Shown one piece after another: positions 10,443 through 21,359 of a stretch of 64,000 bases of DNA; positions within the stretch are counted from its first letter, which is position 1, and every line of letters starts with the position of its first letter. Position numbers and translations under genes: made by a program. The DNA comes from Salvator merianae (Eukaryota; Chordata; Lepidosauria; Squamata; Teiidae), in the NCBI GenBank assembly GCA_003586115.2, contig QVOM02000090.1, forward strand, positions 10,966,632-11,030,631, written 5' to 3'. Below the pieces are notes generated by a model. It worked only from the letters and a program-made list of their open reading frames with translations. It did no database searches and had not been told where the DNA came from.

Positions 10443-11220
10443 CAGTTCTTAACATTTCAGTTCACCCAGGTGCTTGGAATGTGGTTGGTTGTGGTGCGCT
10501 TGGTATGTTATAATCCTGTCGGCCTAATATGCTCCAGGGCTGTAGGACTTCAACTCCTATTAGCCTTGCTGATGAGGCTAAAGTCCTTAAAGTTGTGGAT
10601 TGCTGTCGCATTTGGCGTGGGGCAGATATACCCAAAGCTCCTCGTCTTACAGAGTTTCTGATGATTTCTGTGGAAGGGAAAACTGGATGCGTGGTGGGGC
10701 TTGAGGCTGGAAAGGAATTTAAATCTAGGCTCCTCGTACAATGGCTTTTGTGAACTTGTGATCGCTCTTGGAACCGCCTGTGTAATTATCCATCTTCTAA
10801 AAGTGGCTAACAGCTGTTGTAACTTCCTTCTCAGGGAATTACACAGGTTAATTATGCCTTCTGTGGAGAAATTGCAGCATGGGGAAAATTCACGCCAGGT
10901 ATTCTGCCTTTCTGTCCCTTTCAGGATCTTGAAGCAGTTTTCTGTGGTCTGAGGATATGGTTTGAAGGCATACATGGGCAACCCCTCACTGAACTTCCGG
11001 GCTGCGGGTTTGGTTATTGTCTTGAGTGGGACGCTTCCTGCTAACTGCATGTGCGGCAGTCTTGAGTTGGGTGAGCGGAAAAGGATAGGAGGAAAGCGTA
11101 AGAAAATAAATAAAATGTTGTTTGCTTTTGTTATTGCTCATTTTGTAAACCATGAAGAGTTGTTTGAAATCTGTGATACATAAGCCTCATAAAAAAATTA
11201 AATAAGGTAAAAGCAAAGAT
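10443..11220. other. Unique DNA with small repeat fragments
   Basis: A fragment near 10545-10580 resembles the dispersed text GGACTACAACTCCCATCA. An AATAAATAAAATG tail at 11105-11118 looks like a LINE 3' end in the plus direction. The 166-codon minus frame at 10550-11050 has no domain. Confidence 0.4.
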
Positions 11221-11224
11221 GACC

Positions 11225-11395
11225 TTAGGGAGTGGCTGTAGCCAGTGGTAGAGCAAACTGTCTGGAAAGCAGAGGGTTGCCGGTTCAATCCCCAGCCTCT
11301 CCCCAGAATGAGGCAATGGCAAACCACTTCTGTATCTCTGCCAGGAAAACTGCATAGAGGGGCCCATGGAGTCTGGGAGGGGCTGTAATCCGGGG
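11225..11395 (+). mobile_element. tRNA-derived SINE joined to the start of a second unit
   Basis: The head has an A-box-like GTGGTAGAGC, a B box, GGTTCAATCCC, and the GCAAACCACTTCTG and GAAAACTGCAT blocks. After the monomer it continues with GGAGTCTGGGAGGGGCTGTA, the junction seen in the dimeric copies, and then breaks off. Confidence 0.85.
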
Positions 11396-12842
11396 TGTTT
11401 CTCTCTTTTGTTCTGGGGAGATGTCAGGATTACAGTTAAAGTCACTTCAGGGGCTGCGAGTGTTCTTATGATTCCCATGCTACACTCAGATTTATACCTC
11501 TTCAAGACGTGTGTTTTCAAATTGCGTTGACTCTTGGTGTAGCTGTCGAATTAAGGTGCCATGAGGCTTATGGGTCCTGGCAATGTATGGAAATGAAGAA
11601 TTGGAGGGAGAAAGGGTTAATTCAGAGCATTTGGCGGAATTGGTGTGCCCAGGTTTCCCCGGTGAAGCAGTAAATGCGAGTGCAAAATAAAGGCCAGAAA
11701 TTGATCGGTAAAGGCTAACATGTGGAATCTGGAGGTTGACAATCTACATCTGCCCCTGAAATTAAGCCAGTATGGCAAGTGGAAAGGAATAACCAGGGCT
11801 TTAAGTCCAGCAGCATCTGGAGCATAACACGGCGATCGCTCTGAAGTAAACTGTGAGTAAAGTATATGATATCAGGCCAGTTCTGTTCATATTTCTTTGG
11901 TGTTTGAGAAGCTTCTTTGGCTTCTGATTAGGTCCTTGGTTTGTTCATTACTTTTTTATCCTGCCTTTTCTCTCTCATACGGGCTTTTTTATAAAAATAA
12001 TAATGATAATAATTACATTTTAAATGCAATACAGGCGTCTCTGGTTATCTGCAGACTTCTAGTCTAGCTCCTTTCCTGCCAGATTTCTGACATGATGCCT
12101 AGGCCATTGCCTTTCGACAGACTTTTGGCTTGCGTTTGAAGCTTATGTTCGCTTCCACATGGGTGTAGAAAGGCCCATGGACTTGAGGTTGCCTTGATCT
12201 GATTCTGAAGCTCTGCCTTTTGGTAGTGCTTGCTTGGAATCCTCCACACGTGGACCCCGTGCTCAGGAGCAGACAACCCCAAGCTGTTCTGGCTGATTTA
12301 TGTGGACCTGGGGCTTCTTCCTCTGCAGCCCCAGTTCCTGTCTAGCCAGGTGCAGGACTCAAGTCTGAGGGACATCGAAGGCTTTGCGTTGGACTCGCTT
12401 GGTCTCTCTTGCTCAGTAATATCTGCGCAGATTGGCGAGGGGCGTCCGACGGCGATCTCTCCTCCTGGATGTGACCCTGAGAGGCTCCTTCCCACGTGTC
12501 TGCATCTGTTCTTTGTCTGGCACATGGATGCTGTGAAGCTTCCCTTCCTCTGGCCATGGTGATCTTCCCAAGAGGCAGGGAGTGGAGACTTCTCATGACA
12601 AATATTTAGCACGCAAACATGTCAGTTGGGTTGTGCGTTGCAGCACAGAATCCTGCCTGTTGCATGCGTGGCAAGGGGACGGGACGGTGAGGAAACATCT
12701 CTGCTTTGGTTGCGTCTTCTCATAGCTGCCTGGGGCTATTGTCAGAGGACTACCTTTATGGGGTGGTGAGATAAATGTAGTTAATAAGTAATAATTTCCT
12801 AGAGAAGCATGAAGTATTGAATATTCCATCTTGTCTAGCCTA
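11396..12842. other. Unique DNA
   Basis: Moderately GC-rich at 12230-12600, where overlapping 70-110-codon frames lie on both strands; none shows a known domain. An AT-rich, AAT-repeated patch lies at about 11990-12025. The stretch is otherwise featureless. Confidence 0.4.
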
Positions 12843-13145
12843 GCCGTCCCTCCCTTCTTCTCTAGTATCTCTTCCTTCCTCCATCTTTCTCTAATATCTT
12901 TTCCTTCCTTCCTCACTCGTTCACTCCCTCCCCTCTCTTCCTCTCTAGTAATCCTTCTTTCCTCTCTAGTATTTTTTCATCCTTTCCTCTCTCCTTCCCT
13001 TCCTTCCTTCCTTCCTTCCTTCATCTCCAATATCTTTTCCTTCTTTCCTCTGTAATCTTCCTTCCTTCCTCCCTCTCTAGTATCATTTCTCTTCCTTTTT
13101 TCCCTCCCTCCCTTTTCCTTTCTTTCCCTCCGCTCCCCTCCCAGT
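12843..13145 (+). repeat. Polypyrimidine (TTCC/CTCTCTAGTAT) tract of about 300 bases
   Basis: Nearly all C and T on the plus strand, with a higher-order pattern in which TCTCTAGTAT-like punctuation recurs every 30-70 bases between TTCC runs. Such tracts can form triplex or slipped structures. Confidence 0.85.
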
Positions 13146-13199
13146 AGTCAGCCCTTGCTCCAGAGGTACTTCTACCTGCTATGTTCTCACTGGCCAATT

Positions 13200-13756
13200 T
13201 TTTTTTTTTCTTGGATGCGAGATGAGATGAAATAGGTTTGTTATTGTTTCTGCTTTTAGTTTGGTTGTGTTTTCACAATCTTTTGGGCTTTTCCTGCTGA
13301 TAATCCCTTTGCTACATAAAAATCCCCAAACAGAGCACAGAGTTGCTGTTAAGTGTATCAGAGAGGAGGTTTTCTCAACAAAAATGTTACCAGGGCTGGG
13401 AAGCTTGCCAGGGTGGTATTTCTGACCTTTCCGAAGAAGATTTCAGCATGCTTTGCAAACAGCTTCGGGCTCTTTGCCGTCCTGTCGTCCCTGTTCTACT
13501 TGTACAGAAAAAAAGTAACAACAGCCATTTATAAAATGTTGGTTTGCAGAAGTTAATTATGGGATGCCAGCGGTCTTGTCCATTAATAATGCCGCCGGCA
13601 GAAATTGATCTTATGTACGAATTTGGTTCACTATTGGAAAGTTTTGCAGAATTCTTCCTTGCATGTCAAAGGCAGAAGCTCCTTTTTGGATCTACTTCTT
13701 TCCACAATCTAATAATTTATTTATGGAATTGATAGTATTCCTTTTACCCCAAAGAG
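13200..13756. other. AT-rich unique block
   Basis: No interspersed repeat is recognised from about 13210 to 13740. The block has intermediate AT content and a few clustered homeobox-like ATTAAT/TTAATT sites near 13554 and 13580. It could be a conserved non-coding element, but this cannot be shown from one sequence. Confidence 0.35.
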
Positions 13757-13873
13757 TCCACGTTGGTCTACCCCATGGGCTTTGAACCCAGGGTAATGTA
13801 GGGCAATCTCCCACGGCACTGCAAGCATACCAGGACACAAGCAGTACACAGTAAGTGCGGAAAGACCCTAAGA
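13757..13873 (+). mobile_element. MITE right end
   Basis: It ends in TAAGTGCGGAAAGACCCTAA, the same type of terminus as the other GGGCCTTTCTGCAC-ended MITEs. The left end is not visible. Confidence 0.5.
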
Positions 13874-15004
13874 CTGTTTGTATACAATATGGTTGTTCTC
13901 TTATTGAACCTTAGACTCATCCACCTCGTTTTGGTGTTACAGCAGCTCTGACAATTGGTCTCAAGCTCAGAAAGGATTATTTTCTAGCTGTACCTAGCAG
14001 TGCTGGGGATTGAACTCGGCTGTTTGGTGCACCGAGCATGTGTTCTAGACTGGCCTTGGGTTTCCAGTGAAAACATCTTGCTTGAAATGAAGTCGGATCT
14101 GGTTCTCTGTCAGTGTGCGTGGGGTCAAAGCAGTTGAGCTTTGAAGAGGTCAGGCAAAACGAAAGCTTTTGCAGAAAGTTAAAAGTGGGAGTGTTGCATG
14201 GTACTTGTGCCCTTGCCTTAGGGCACAGATTACAAAATTTATTTATGCTTTTCAACATTAGATCAAGTGAAAGGCAAGGTTACCTATAGGTCATATATCA
14301 GCTTCTCATGACTAATGTGGTCATACCTGTGTCATTTTGTTTTGTTTTGGACAACTGAACTAATCTGACTTCTCATTGCCTTCTGACCTTCAGCCCTAGG
14401 ATTTCCTGTTGGTCACCTATCCCAGTACTTCCCAGTTCCAGCCCTGCTTAACTTTCTGCAGTCCCCTAAGGCCAACTAGGTTCTGCCACCTGCTGAGAGA
14501 TAAACTCAAGATCACATGCAAAACTATTTAAAAGAATAAAACGGCAAAACATGCAAATGTTGGGGTGCAGGCTGGGGAGAAAAGAGTTGTTAATACCATT
14601 GAAAAAGCGAAAACAAGCTAAACAATGTCCCTGGTGTAAAAAACCCAGCATAACCTATCCTTTAAAAATAGAGAAACAGGAAAAAGGAAGCAGCCTGCTA
14701 ACAGAGCAGCTGTTCTGAGAAATCCCGAAATGTAGTTTCCTCTCCTTTTCTGAGAGGTGAAAAGGCTTCTAAAGAAAGAGGTTGTAATTTGCTGGCAGAG
14801 TGGTGGTGGTTAATGTTCATGCCCTTCACGTGCTTCTGTTGTCCCCAAAACTGCCAAAATGCTGTGGGGGCTCCTGGAGCCTGGATATTGTACATAAAGG
14901 CCTTCCATCATTTCTCTTCGTGGCAATTGGTGTAAGAGCCTTTCTGCCCGTATCGTGATCCTGATTAGTGGATTTGGATTACGTGAAATAGGTGTGCCAC
15001 TGAA
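13874..15004. other. Unique DNA with a possible SINE scrap
   Basis: A fragment near 13995-14045 with GGGGATTGAACTCGG looks like a minus-oriented tRNA-like B box. The rest shows no repeat or gene that I recognise. Confidence 0.4.
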
Positions 15005-15128
15005 ATGGGCTTCCTGTTGGCTCGGAGGCTCGGAACTTTTGTTCCTAGTCCTTTGGAGCCTGCTGGACCAGGGCAGGGCAGGTGCACCGGTTTGGACCGC
15101 GGCCTTTCGGTGCAGGGAGGCCCTTTGT
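15005..15128 (+). mobile_element. MITE family A, right end
   Basis: It contains GGAACTTTTGTTCCTAG and ends in a self-complementary GGCCTTTCGGTGCAGGGAGGCC terminus like those at 10420 and 61561. Confidence 0.6.
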
Positions 15129-15361
15129 TTCCAGCCACCTTTAGTTGCGGGCAGTGTAAGTTAGACCCGGGGTTTTGTCAGTTAGCTCTTGCGTTTCTCT
15201 CCTGGTGTTTGCCTATGGCTAGAAATAAATTACCCTGAAGGTGTGCCACTGCTGAGTTGACTGTCGCAGTAATGATGTTAAAAGTGCTGACTGTGCTTTT
15301 TGAAAACTCACTAACACATGATAGAAGGAAGAGTCAAAAAGCCCTGCAGATTCTGAAGTGG

Positions 15362-15708
15362 AGGTGCAATAGAGACATGTAGAATTCGATTCACGTTCGC
15401 AGATTCAATCAAAAGTTTCGCCTTCGTTGGTATTCGCAGCGAAACGAAAATCCAGGGTTTTTGCGTTTCCGAAACTTTGATCAACTCAAACCGGTCTCCT
15501 GTATGTGAATAATTCGCTCAAACACTTGTGCTATTGCTGTGGTTTCCCCCATGAAAATGGCCTTTTTCAGTGGGGAAAAATATGTTTTTTCTTTGCAGAG
15601 AACCAGTTTTCCCATTAAATGGTTTGATGACAAATGGAACAAATGGGTTTTCATTTCGATAGCGAAACGAACACGTGAATTTTGTTTGTGCACATTGCTA
15701 AGGTGCAG
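15362..15708. mobile_element. hAT-like MITE with 8-bp target duplication
   Basis: The body spans 15370-15700. Its ends are inverted: TAGAGACATGTAGAATTCGA on the left matches the reverse complement of the right end, TAGCAATGTGCACAAACA, and both continue into ATTCACG. It is flanked by AGGTGCAA (15362-15369) and AGGTGCAG (15701-15708), seven of eight identical, which is the size expected for hAT elements. No transposase is encoded. It is AT-rich inside with TTTCG/CGAAA motifs. Confidence 0.65.
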
Positions 15709-15867
15709 CTGTATCAAAAGCAGGCTTCCCCACTCTGACACTGTCCAGGCTGTTTGGACTACAATTCCCATCAGCCCTCATTAGCACAAGATGGAGCGGG
15801 TGGGGGTTTGTAGCTCAAAGCACTGGGACAGTGGGATGCATTAAAGGATGTTGTATGCTGAGCGGGA

Positions 15868-15945
15868 GTGGCTATTGCCCGGTGTTAGAGCATCTGTTTT
15901 GCATGCAAAAGCTATCTGCTGCAGTTTCTAGCTTCCTCTAAGAGG
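15868..15945 (+). mobile_element. tRNA-like SINE head
   Basis: The text GAGTGGCTATTGCCCGGTG, then TTAGAGCATCTGTTTTGCAT, resembles the 5' half of a tRNA-derived SINE of a type different from the main family here. The B box is decayed. Confidence 0.5.
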
Positions 15946-15954
15946 ATGGCGGTT

Positions 15955-16500
15955 GCAAACCAATTTTATTTATTTGTTTATTTATATTTCTATCCCACCC
16001 TATACTGGAAGTGTCACGATAAAATCACTGTAAATACAGAAAAAAATATGTTAGCTAAAAGAATAATAGTGCCTGCCTGGGGAGGGGATGCTGATCTCTC
16101 AGCCAAAGGCCAGGGTAAAGAGGTACGTCTTCACCAGTCATCTGAATGCATACAATGAGGGTGCCTCATGCGTCTTAGTGGGGAGACTGTTCCATAGCCT
16201 GGGGGCCATCACCAAAAAGGCCTTCCCATGTGTCCTCACCTCCTTAAGTGCTTATTTAGGGCTAAGAATGCTGTGTAGATTAGCGCCAGTAGTCCTTGAG
16301 AATGAAGCTCAACCTGAGGGTGTCTTTGCCGTATTTTCTGAGCTCATTATCCTTTTTATCAACCTGACAACTTTACGAAAGTCTAATTGTGTATTCCAAA
16401 AGTGTAGGGTTTACACTAGAGTTTGCAGGCTAGGAGTTTTGAATGAGTCCTTACGAGTTTTACTATTTATGCTTTCATTAATCTCTCCAGGCCTTTGATG
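15955..16500 (-). pseudogene. L2-like LINE 3' end with decayed ORF2 C-terminus
   Basis: On the minus strand, within about 16085-16235, one frame reads KAFLVMAPRLWNSLP, later APSLYAFR, a stop, then LVKTYLFTLAFG. This is the characteristic end of L2/CR1-type reverse transcriptases. The 3' UTR runs down to a TTTA-rich tract at about 15966. A homologous, better-preserved copy lies at 51900-52165. The insertion is truncated at its 5' side and carries at least one stop. Confidence 0.75.
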
Positions 16501-16534
16501 GGGAGTGTGTTAGCTTCTTTTGCTGTTGTTTGTG

Positions 16535-16690
16535 ATCGTATTTGTGGCATTTATATCCTGCCTTCCCCCCACCCCAAAAGAGTTCAAAGAGGCAGATATA
16601 ATCCTTCACTCCTATAAGGCAGTGAGATATTTTAGACTGCAAGGCCGTGGTCAACCCAGGCCCATCCAGAGTGTTTTCATGGTCAGGGGA
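16535..16690 (-). mobile_element. LINE tail fragment
   Basis: It contains TTTATATCCTGCCTTCC and GAGGCAGATATAATC-like text typical of 3' ends of L2-type repeats of reptiles in reverse orientation. Confidence 0.45.
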
Positions 16691-17150
16691 AGATTTTGAA
16701 GATCAGGGTCCCTCTGTTATATTCAGGCTGAAGACGCTGTCCCTGTGTCCGGGGCCTGCAGAAGCCAGCAGATAACTTCGGCTTTGATGTGCGTATTCGT
16801 CTGGGCGATGTGGATCAGGTTGGTTCCCGCTGGAATTTGCAGACTTCAAAGTCCTCAAGCCCTTCCTGGCATTTTTCCTCTTCTGTTAGTAAGCTTGGAT
16901 GTGCCCAGTCTGTGGATGAATTAAGTGTACCTGAGTGGGGTAAGCCTTTAGGAAAGGAAGGATGTTAGAAAATAAGCAAAATCTTTGCCTGAGAATGGGT
17001 GAAAGATTGCTGAATGAGATAGGTACCCTGGGATGTGGGTTATTTTAAGGGGAATGTGAATGGAGATACCTGAACTCTCTGATCAGCATGCTCACGAAAA
17101 GCCCTGTCCCTTAAACGGCTTCAAAGCAAGGTTAGCCCTGGATCTCTCTG
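16691..17150. other. Unique DNA
   Basis: No repeat or exon is recognised. Confidence 0.4.
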
Positions 17151-17151
17151 T

Positions 17152-17616
17152 GGGCCTGTTCGCACTCGAAACTTGTGATCATCAGGGGCGTTCACTAGTC
17201 CAGTGCTTCTGCACTGTATAGAGGTCCACGTGATGGGGAGCAGACTCCAGCTGCTCTCAGTCGTTCCTAGCTGTGAAGCACTAAATTCTGCTCCACAGCT
17301 GCACCAGGAGCAGCTGGACTGCTTCTGGTGAACTGCGTTCACGCTGGCTTCCAGGTGGGATCACACAGCTGTGCAGCACAATGCCACTGCACCTGCGTGG
17401 TCACGCGGTTGTGCGGCTTGGCTGCGCTTGTGCGATCTGCAGTGTTGCTGGTTGCCATGGCAGGGGCCGGAAGCTTACTGGCCACTGTCATGGTGCAGAA
17501 GGCTATCAGGACACCAGCATTCGCACTGCAAATGCTGGTATCCTGTTGCCATTCTGTTCTGAGACCTTGCAGTGTGGATGGTATCCACGCTGCAAAGTCT
17601 AACCCACCCTTAGAAC
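17152..17616. mobile_element. MITE family C
   Basis: It begins GGGCCTGTTCGCACTCG and shares its interior with the element at 31526-31922: CTCCACAGCTG, the GGAGCAGCTGGACTG region, TGGCAGNGGCCGGAAG and CCTTGCAGTGTG occur in the same order in both. The right terminus is indistinct. It encodes no protein. Confidence 0.65.
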
Positions 17617-17649
17617 AGGATAATTGAGCATCCCTGTTGTAAAACATTT

Positions 17650-18020
17650 GTTACAAATATGTACGCAGAAACCATATATATATATCGAAATACAATATAT
17701 AGAACCCAGTCGGAAGCATCCCAGCGCCAATTTATAAGGCAGAAGTTGCCGAATAACCTTGCATTATGTGAGCCAGATCTGAATGGTGTATCTGGGTGGC
17801 AAGTATTCCGTCGGGATTCAAGGAGCGTAGGAAATAAATGGTTTGCGAAACCTTTATGAAAGAATCGTCCAATGGATTTCCCTCGAGGGCTTCTGTATGG
17901 ATTGAAATGTTGCCGCCTTGTGCCAAATCCCAAACGTAATTGTACCAAGTACTTAAACGCGGAGTGTTGGCAATCGTCCAGCCTTTTGCAGTCCTTGATC
18001 TCGCTGCCGAAAACACACCG
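17650..18020 (-). pseudogene. L1-like LINE 3' end (ORF2 C-terminal remnant)
   Basis: A minus-strand frame from 18016 contains STWYNYVWDLAQGG and later SFIKVSQTIYF, which resemble the C-terminal region of vertebrate L1 ORF2 proteins, where a W..-LWDLA-like motif is followed by a charged stretch. After it comes AT-rich sequence with a TATATA run at about 17673-17685, like an L1 3' UTR. The assignment rests on motif resemblance only. Confidence 0.4.
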
Positions 18021-18255
18021 AGGGTGGGATGTTTTTACATGTCACGGTGCCCTAGAACCAGACAGGAGGTGTTTTTCTTAACGTTAGCATCTCCACATTG
18101 TAGACCAGTGTTTTTCATGCCATCCTACCAGCATTCAAGGGCTCCCCTTTTGGAGTCTGCAGTTTAAAGGTTGACATGATAAAGGGAAGAGGAATTACAG
18201 ATAGTATTCATTTATTTCTATACCTTTTGTCTCCTTTTTGCTTTGTTAGGGTATT

Positions 18256-18414
18256 TTCTAGCAAACTGCATGGAAAACAGAGGGTCACTGGTTCGATCCC
18301 CAGTTTCTTCCTGGAAACAGGCAGTGGCAAACCACTTCTGTATCTCTGCCAAGAAAACTGCACAGAGGGGCTGTACAGATGTCCATATAGTCAACTCAGT
18401 GCTACCCAATAACT
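18256..18414 (+). mobile_element. tRNA-derived SINE, 5'-truncated
   Basis: It has the B box GGTTCGATCCC, the GCAAACCACTTCTG block and CCAAGAAAACTGCA. The A-box region is lost and the tail ends in CTACCCAATAACTA. Confidence 0.85.
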
Positions 18415-18483
18415 ACAAGTATCTAGCATACCTTGCTCAGATTGACTGCCAGTACTTTCCTACCGGTTAAAGGAAAGGTTGCG

Positions 18484-18612
18484 TCTGGGGCTCAGAGTGA
18501 TGCACAATATTCAGCTGAGAAGACTGGCCCAGGGTCCCCTCATGAGCTTTTGTGGCTTAGTGAAGGTTTGAACTCAGGTCCCAGTCTGTACTCCAGCCAC
18601 TCTATAACACTG
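18484..18612 (+). mobile_element. Dispersed repeat fragment
   Basis: The text CTGGCCCAGGGTCCCCT followed by GAAGGTTTGAACTCAGGTC matches a common reptile repeat fragment, probably part of a LINE or SINE tail. Low-detail assignment. Confidence 0.45.
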
Positions 18613-18617
18613 CTTCT

Positions 18618-18848
18618 GGCGATTCTGCACTGGTTGGTATACCATTGTACCAAGCAAATTAGGAGCCTCTCTTCCACACACTGGTACTGTGTACAGGGGG
18701 CCCTGACACCAGGAGGTGGTCTAAGGGGGTGTGGTTTGAGGGGGTGTGGTTTAAGGGGGCGTGGCCTCCCTTAGAGCGCACCAGTGGGCAGGGGAGAGGC
18801 TCCCAGTACACTTGCTGGTCTGGAATACCAGCCAGTGCAGAACTGTCC
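18618..18848. mobile_element. MITE family B with long terminal inverted repeats
   Basis: The left end, GGCGATTCTGCACTGG, and the reverse complement of the right end, GGACAGTTCTGCACTGG, agree and remain alignable for about 55 bases through GGTAT and AGGAGCCTCTC. The core is a short tandem array with a period of 17-18 bases (18716-18767). The second copy is at 57340-57594. Confidence 0.75.
18716..18767 (+). repeat. Minisatellite, GGGGGTGTGGTTTAAG-like unit
   Basis: Three imperfect units of 17-18 bases inside the MITE. Confidence 0.75.
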
Positions 18849-19420
18849 TTCCATATTGGGTACACAGTAATTCCTCTTTGATTTTGTGGTTGTCTCATGG
18901 TTGAAAAATAGGCCAGCCTGTTTCTGATCCTTTTAAGAAGCTGCAGGTTTGGTTTTTATTACCTGTAAGCTTGAACTTTATAGCTGAGCCTTGATTTTAG
19001 TTTGTGTTTTGAGATGCTTTAGTGTGCGGTTGAAGACGATCCGGGTAGCGGCCTTTTGCAATAAAAAATTCGCCATCGTCTTCTATTTGGCGTAGTCCGC
19101 ACCTCCCTTAAAATGTAATCGCTCCTCATAAAACTAAGTGAGGAATTATGAGGGCCACTGGGGAAGGAAAATACAGGGGTTTTTTCCTGTTCCGTTTTCA
19201 GCATTAAAAGTCTCTGGAGGTTGAGTTCCAGAAGCTTAGAAGGAAATAGTTTGCCTTGCATAACTACTTTTTTTTTTTCTTTCCAGAATATGGATTAGTC
19301 TTATCAGTTGTGTGGTACTGTTGCCAGGTGTAGTTTGGGGGTTATGTGTCGGGAAAGTGCAGGCAAGATGTAAAAACAAGGGGTGGTGTTAAGGCCAATT
19401 CTGGCTGACTGTGGTAGTTT
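18849..19420. other. Unique DNA
   Basis: A strong polypyrimidine tract ending in TTTCTTTCCAG lies at 19267-19286, but no downstream open frame with a donor supports an exon. Confidence 0.4.
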
Positions 19421-19690
19421 CCACACTTACCTTAGTGACGTTTCAGTGCAAGGACTAGCCGTCTTCCAAGTAGTTCTCTTCTGCACTCTGGGATGGCCTA
19501 GAGAGGTCTCACTCCCTACCAGCACACTGCGTCCACATTGGATGCAGCGTGGTCTGGTCTAAGTGGCCAAAATCGCTACCTAAGTTGGGATACTTTTGCT
19601 GGTATTCTAGGGGTCGAAGGGCACACACCTCCATGAGCCAGTTTAACAGGAGGACCCATTTTGACGGCACACCTCCGCGAATCTCTCCTC
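19421..19690 (+). mobile_element. MITE family A, left part
   Basis: It begins with TTTCCACACTTACC, and contains GCACACTGCGTCCACAT and CCCATTTTGACGGCACAC in the same order as fuller copies. The right half is absent. Confidence 0.6.
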
Positions 19691-19849
19691 TGGATTGAGA
19701 AAGAATTTATATTTTAACCCACAAATTACAGCATTTGAGCTCCTCTCTTTGGACACTCTAGCTTTGGAACACCTCTGGAAGGTGGTCAGTGACTTATTTT
19801 TGAGTTGCCGGTCACAGCACAGGCTTCTCCCTTAAAACTTTTGAATAGT

Positions 19850-20365
19850 TATGTGTCCAAGATGGTAACAGGAGCGAAGACACCATCCTCTCTGAATGAA
19901 GATGCAGCAATAATCTTGGAGAGCTTATGCGGTCCTTTCAGAATGCCAAGCAGACCTTAAAAATACCAAGGAACAGAAAGAATCTTGTAAGATAGCCGAG
20001 GAGGCGCTGGATGTTGTAGCAGAGAACACAAGAGAGAGAAGAGAGGATAAAGAGATAAATACAGGAGGTAGGAGAAAGGATGGTGGATTTGGTTAATGGT
20101 AACAAGAGACAAAATTTGCGAGTGGAAGGGCTTCCGTCTGAAATTGAAAACGGTGATCCGGTCAAGACGTGAGTGGAATGGTGGTGTGAGTGTTGGGCTT
20201 GAGATTTCCGAGGACAATATTGACTGCACCCGTCCTGGAATTTTGGCAAGTCCTTTGGATGTACTTGCTGCATTTGGTTGTGAGAAAATGAAGGACAGGG
20301 TTCTTAGAAGCCTAAATCTATCCCAGAAATCCAAGGCAGCACCCCTGTGGGGTAGACTTGGTTGA
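19850..20365 (+). pseudogene. L1-like LINE ORF1 remnant
   Basis: Near 19857 a plus frame reads SKMVTGAKTPSSLNE, and further on a frame reads RQNLRVEGLPSEIENGDPV, like the start of the RNA-binding domain of L1 ORF1 proteins (typically NLRIxGLPE). Later, near 20250-20330, MKDRVLRSLNLSQKS resembles the C-terminal part of ORF1. The pieces lie in order but in different frames, so the copy is frameshifted and dead. It may belong with the ORF2 remnant near 17.7-18.0 kb only by family; that remnant is on the opposite strand. Confidence 0.5.
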
Positions 20366-20369
20366 GAAG

Positions 20370-20416
20370 CAATGATCGGTCTAAGGTTCCCCCCCACCCA
20401 GGAATCCCCCCCCCCC
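20370..20416. repeat. C-rich tract
   Basis: Two runs of seven or more C separated by a few bases. Confidence 0.7.
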
Positions 20417-21355
20417 ATTGTGGCTGGACATTCTAACTGCTACCCTATACTGATGCTCTGCCCAGCCCATCGCCTTTAGGCGATGCGAATTCTGTTGATG
20501 CCTCCGCCATTGGCGTGTTGTATTGCTTCTAAAAATACGTCTGTGCATATCAAAGCCATTGTGTTAATGAGCTCAGGAAGAGTGGCAGAGACACCTTTTA
20601 GTTAACTTTCCTTAACTGATATGTAGATCTTTGGCAGTAGCCTGCAGCCCCTGGGGGGACTTGATAAAAGTTGGATCCTGTCCTCGGGCTGGGAAAATAA
20701 TGGTTAGCTGCCTTGCCAAGGCATAACAAATTCCATTGTCATTCCTTTTTCCTTTTCTTTCTTTTTTTTTTTTTTTTAAAGGAGGTCAGAACTTAGGCAA
20801 AGAGCCTAGAAAATGTGCTGACCAAATCTGGCCCGGGTGGAGGCATCTTTGCTCTGCGGGGCTGGTACGGTCGCTGCCATTTCCTTCTTCGGCTAGAAAG
20901 AGGTGGGAGAGCACACAGTTTGAACCCCTTCTCAACACTGCCCAGGTAAACAGTTTTGTGACCGGCTTGGCCTCAGTCCTTGGAAAAGCTTCTCGTTTTT
21001 AAAAATATTGTTGGGGGGTGTGTGTTACAGGCGGCCGTTTGCTTAGGACGGGACTGTGCGTGTAGCGGTCCGCGGAGTTTAAGATTTAATTGCTTTGGCT
21101 GTTGCAGGTTTTTTGCTCGGCTTTCTTCTTCATATGTTTGCTTGTTTTCCGATTTCCTAAACCGGTTCGGGGTGTGTGTGTGTGCTGATCTGCTAAAGGA
21201 AGGGGCTGTGTAAACATTTTAAAGCTTCATTAGTTGTGTCTTTGGTTGTGCAACTGTAATAAGAAAATATTGTTTAGAATTGGGCCTTATGCGGTAGTAG
21301 ACCAGCTTTCCAGAGGCTGATGACCGTCCAGATGTTTTGAACTAAACCTCCTTTG
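20417..21355. other. Unique DNA with a T-run
   Basis: A long T-rich tract at 20747-20778 ends in TTTAAAG and could act as a splice acceptor, but the following frame lacks a good donor. A short GT run lies at about 21173-21184. No repeat is recognised. Confidence 0.4.
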
Positions 21356-21359
21356 GGTC

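Noticed and set aside
11225..11300. tRNA gene
   Set aside because: A- and B-box-like motifs are present but the sequence does not fold as a tRNA and belongs to a SINE family.
16535..16690. Independent gene fragment
   Set aside because: Text matches dispersed L2-type tails.
19267..19300. Splice acceptor TTTCTTTCCAG with exon downstream
   Set aside because: No matching donor or open frame of reasonable length follows.
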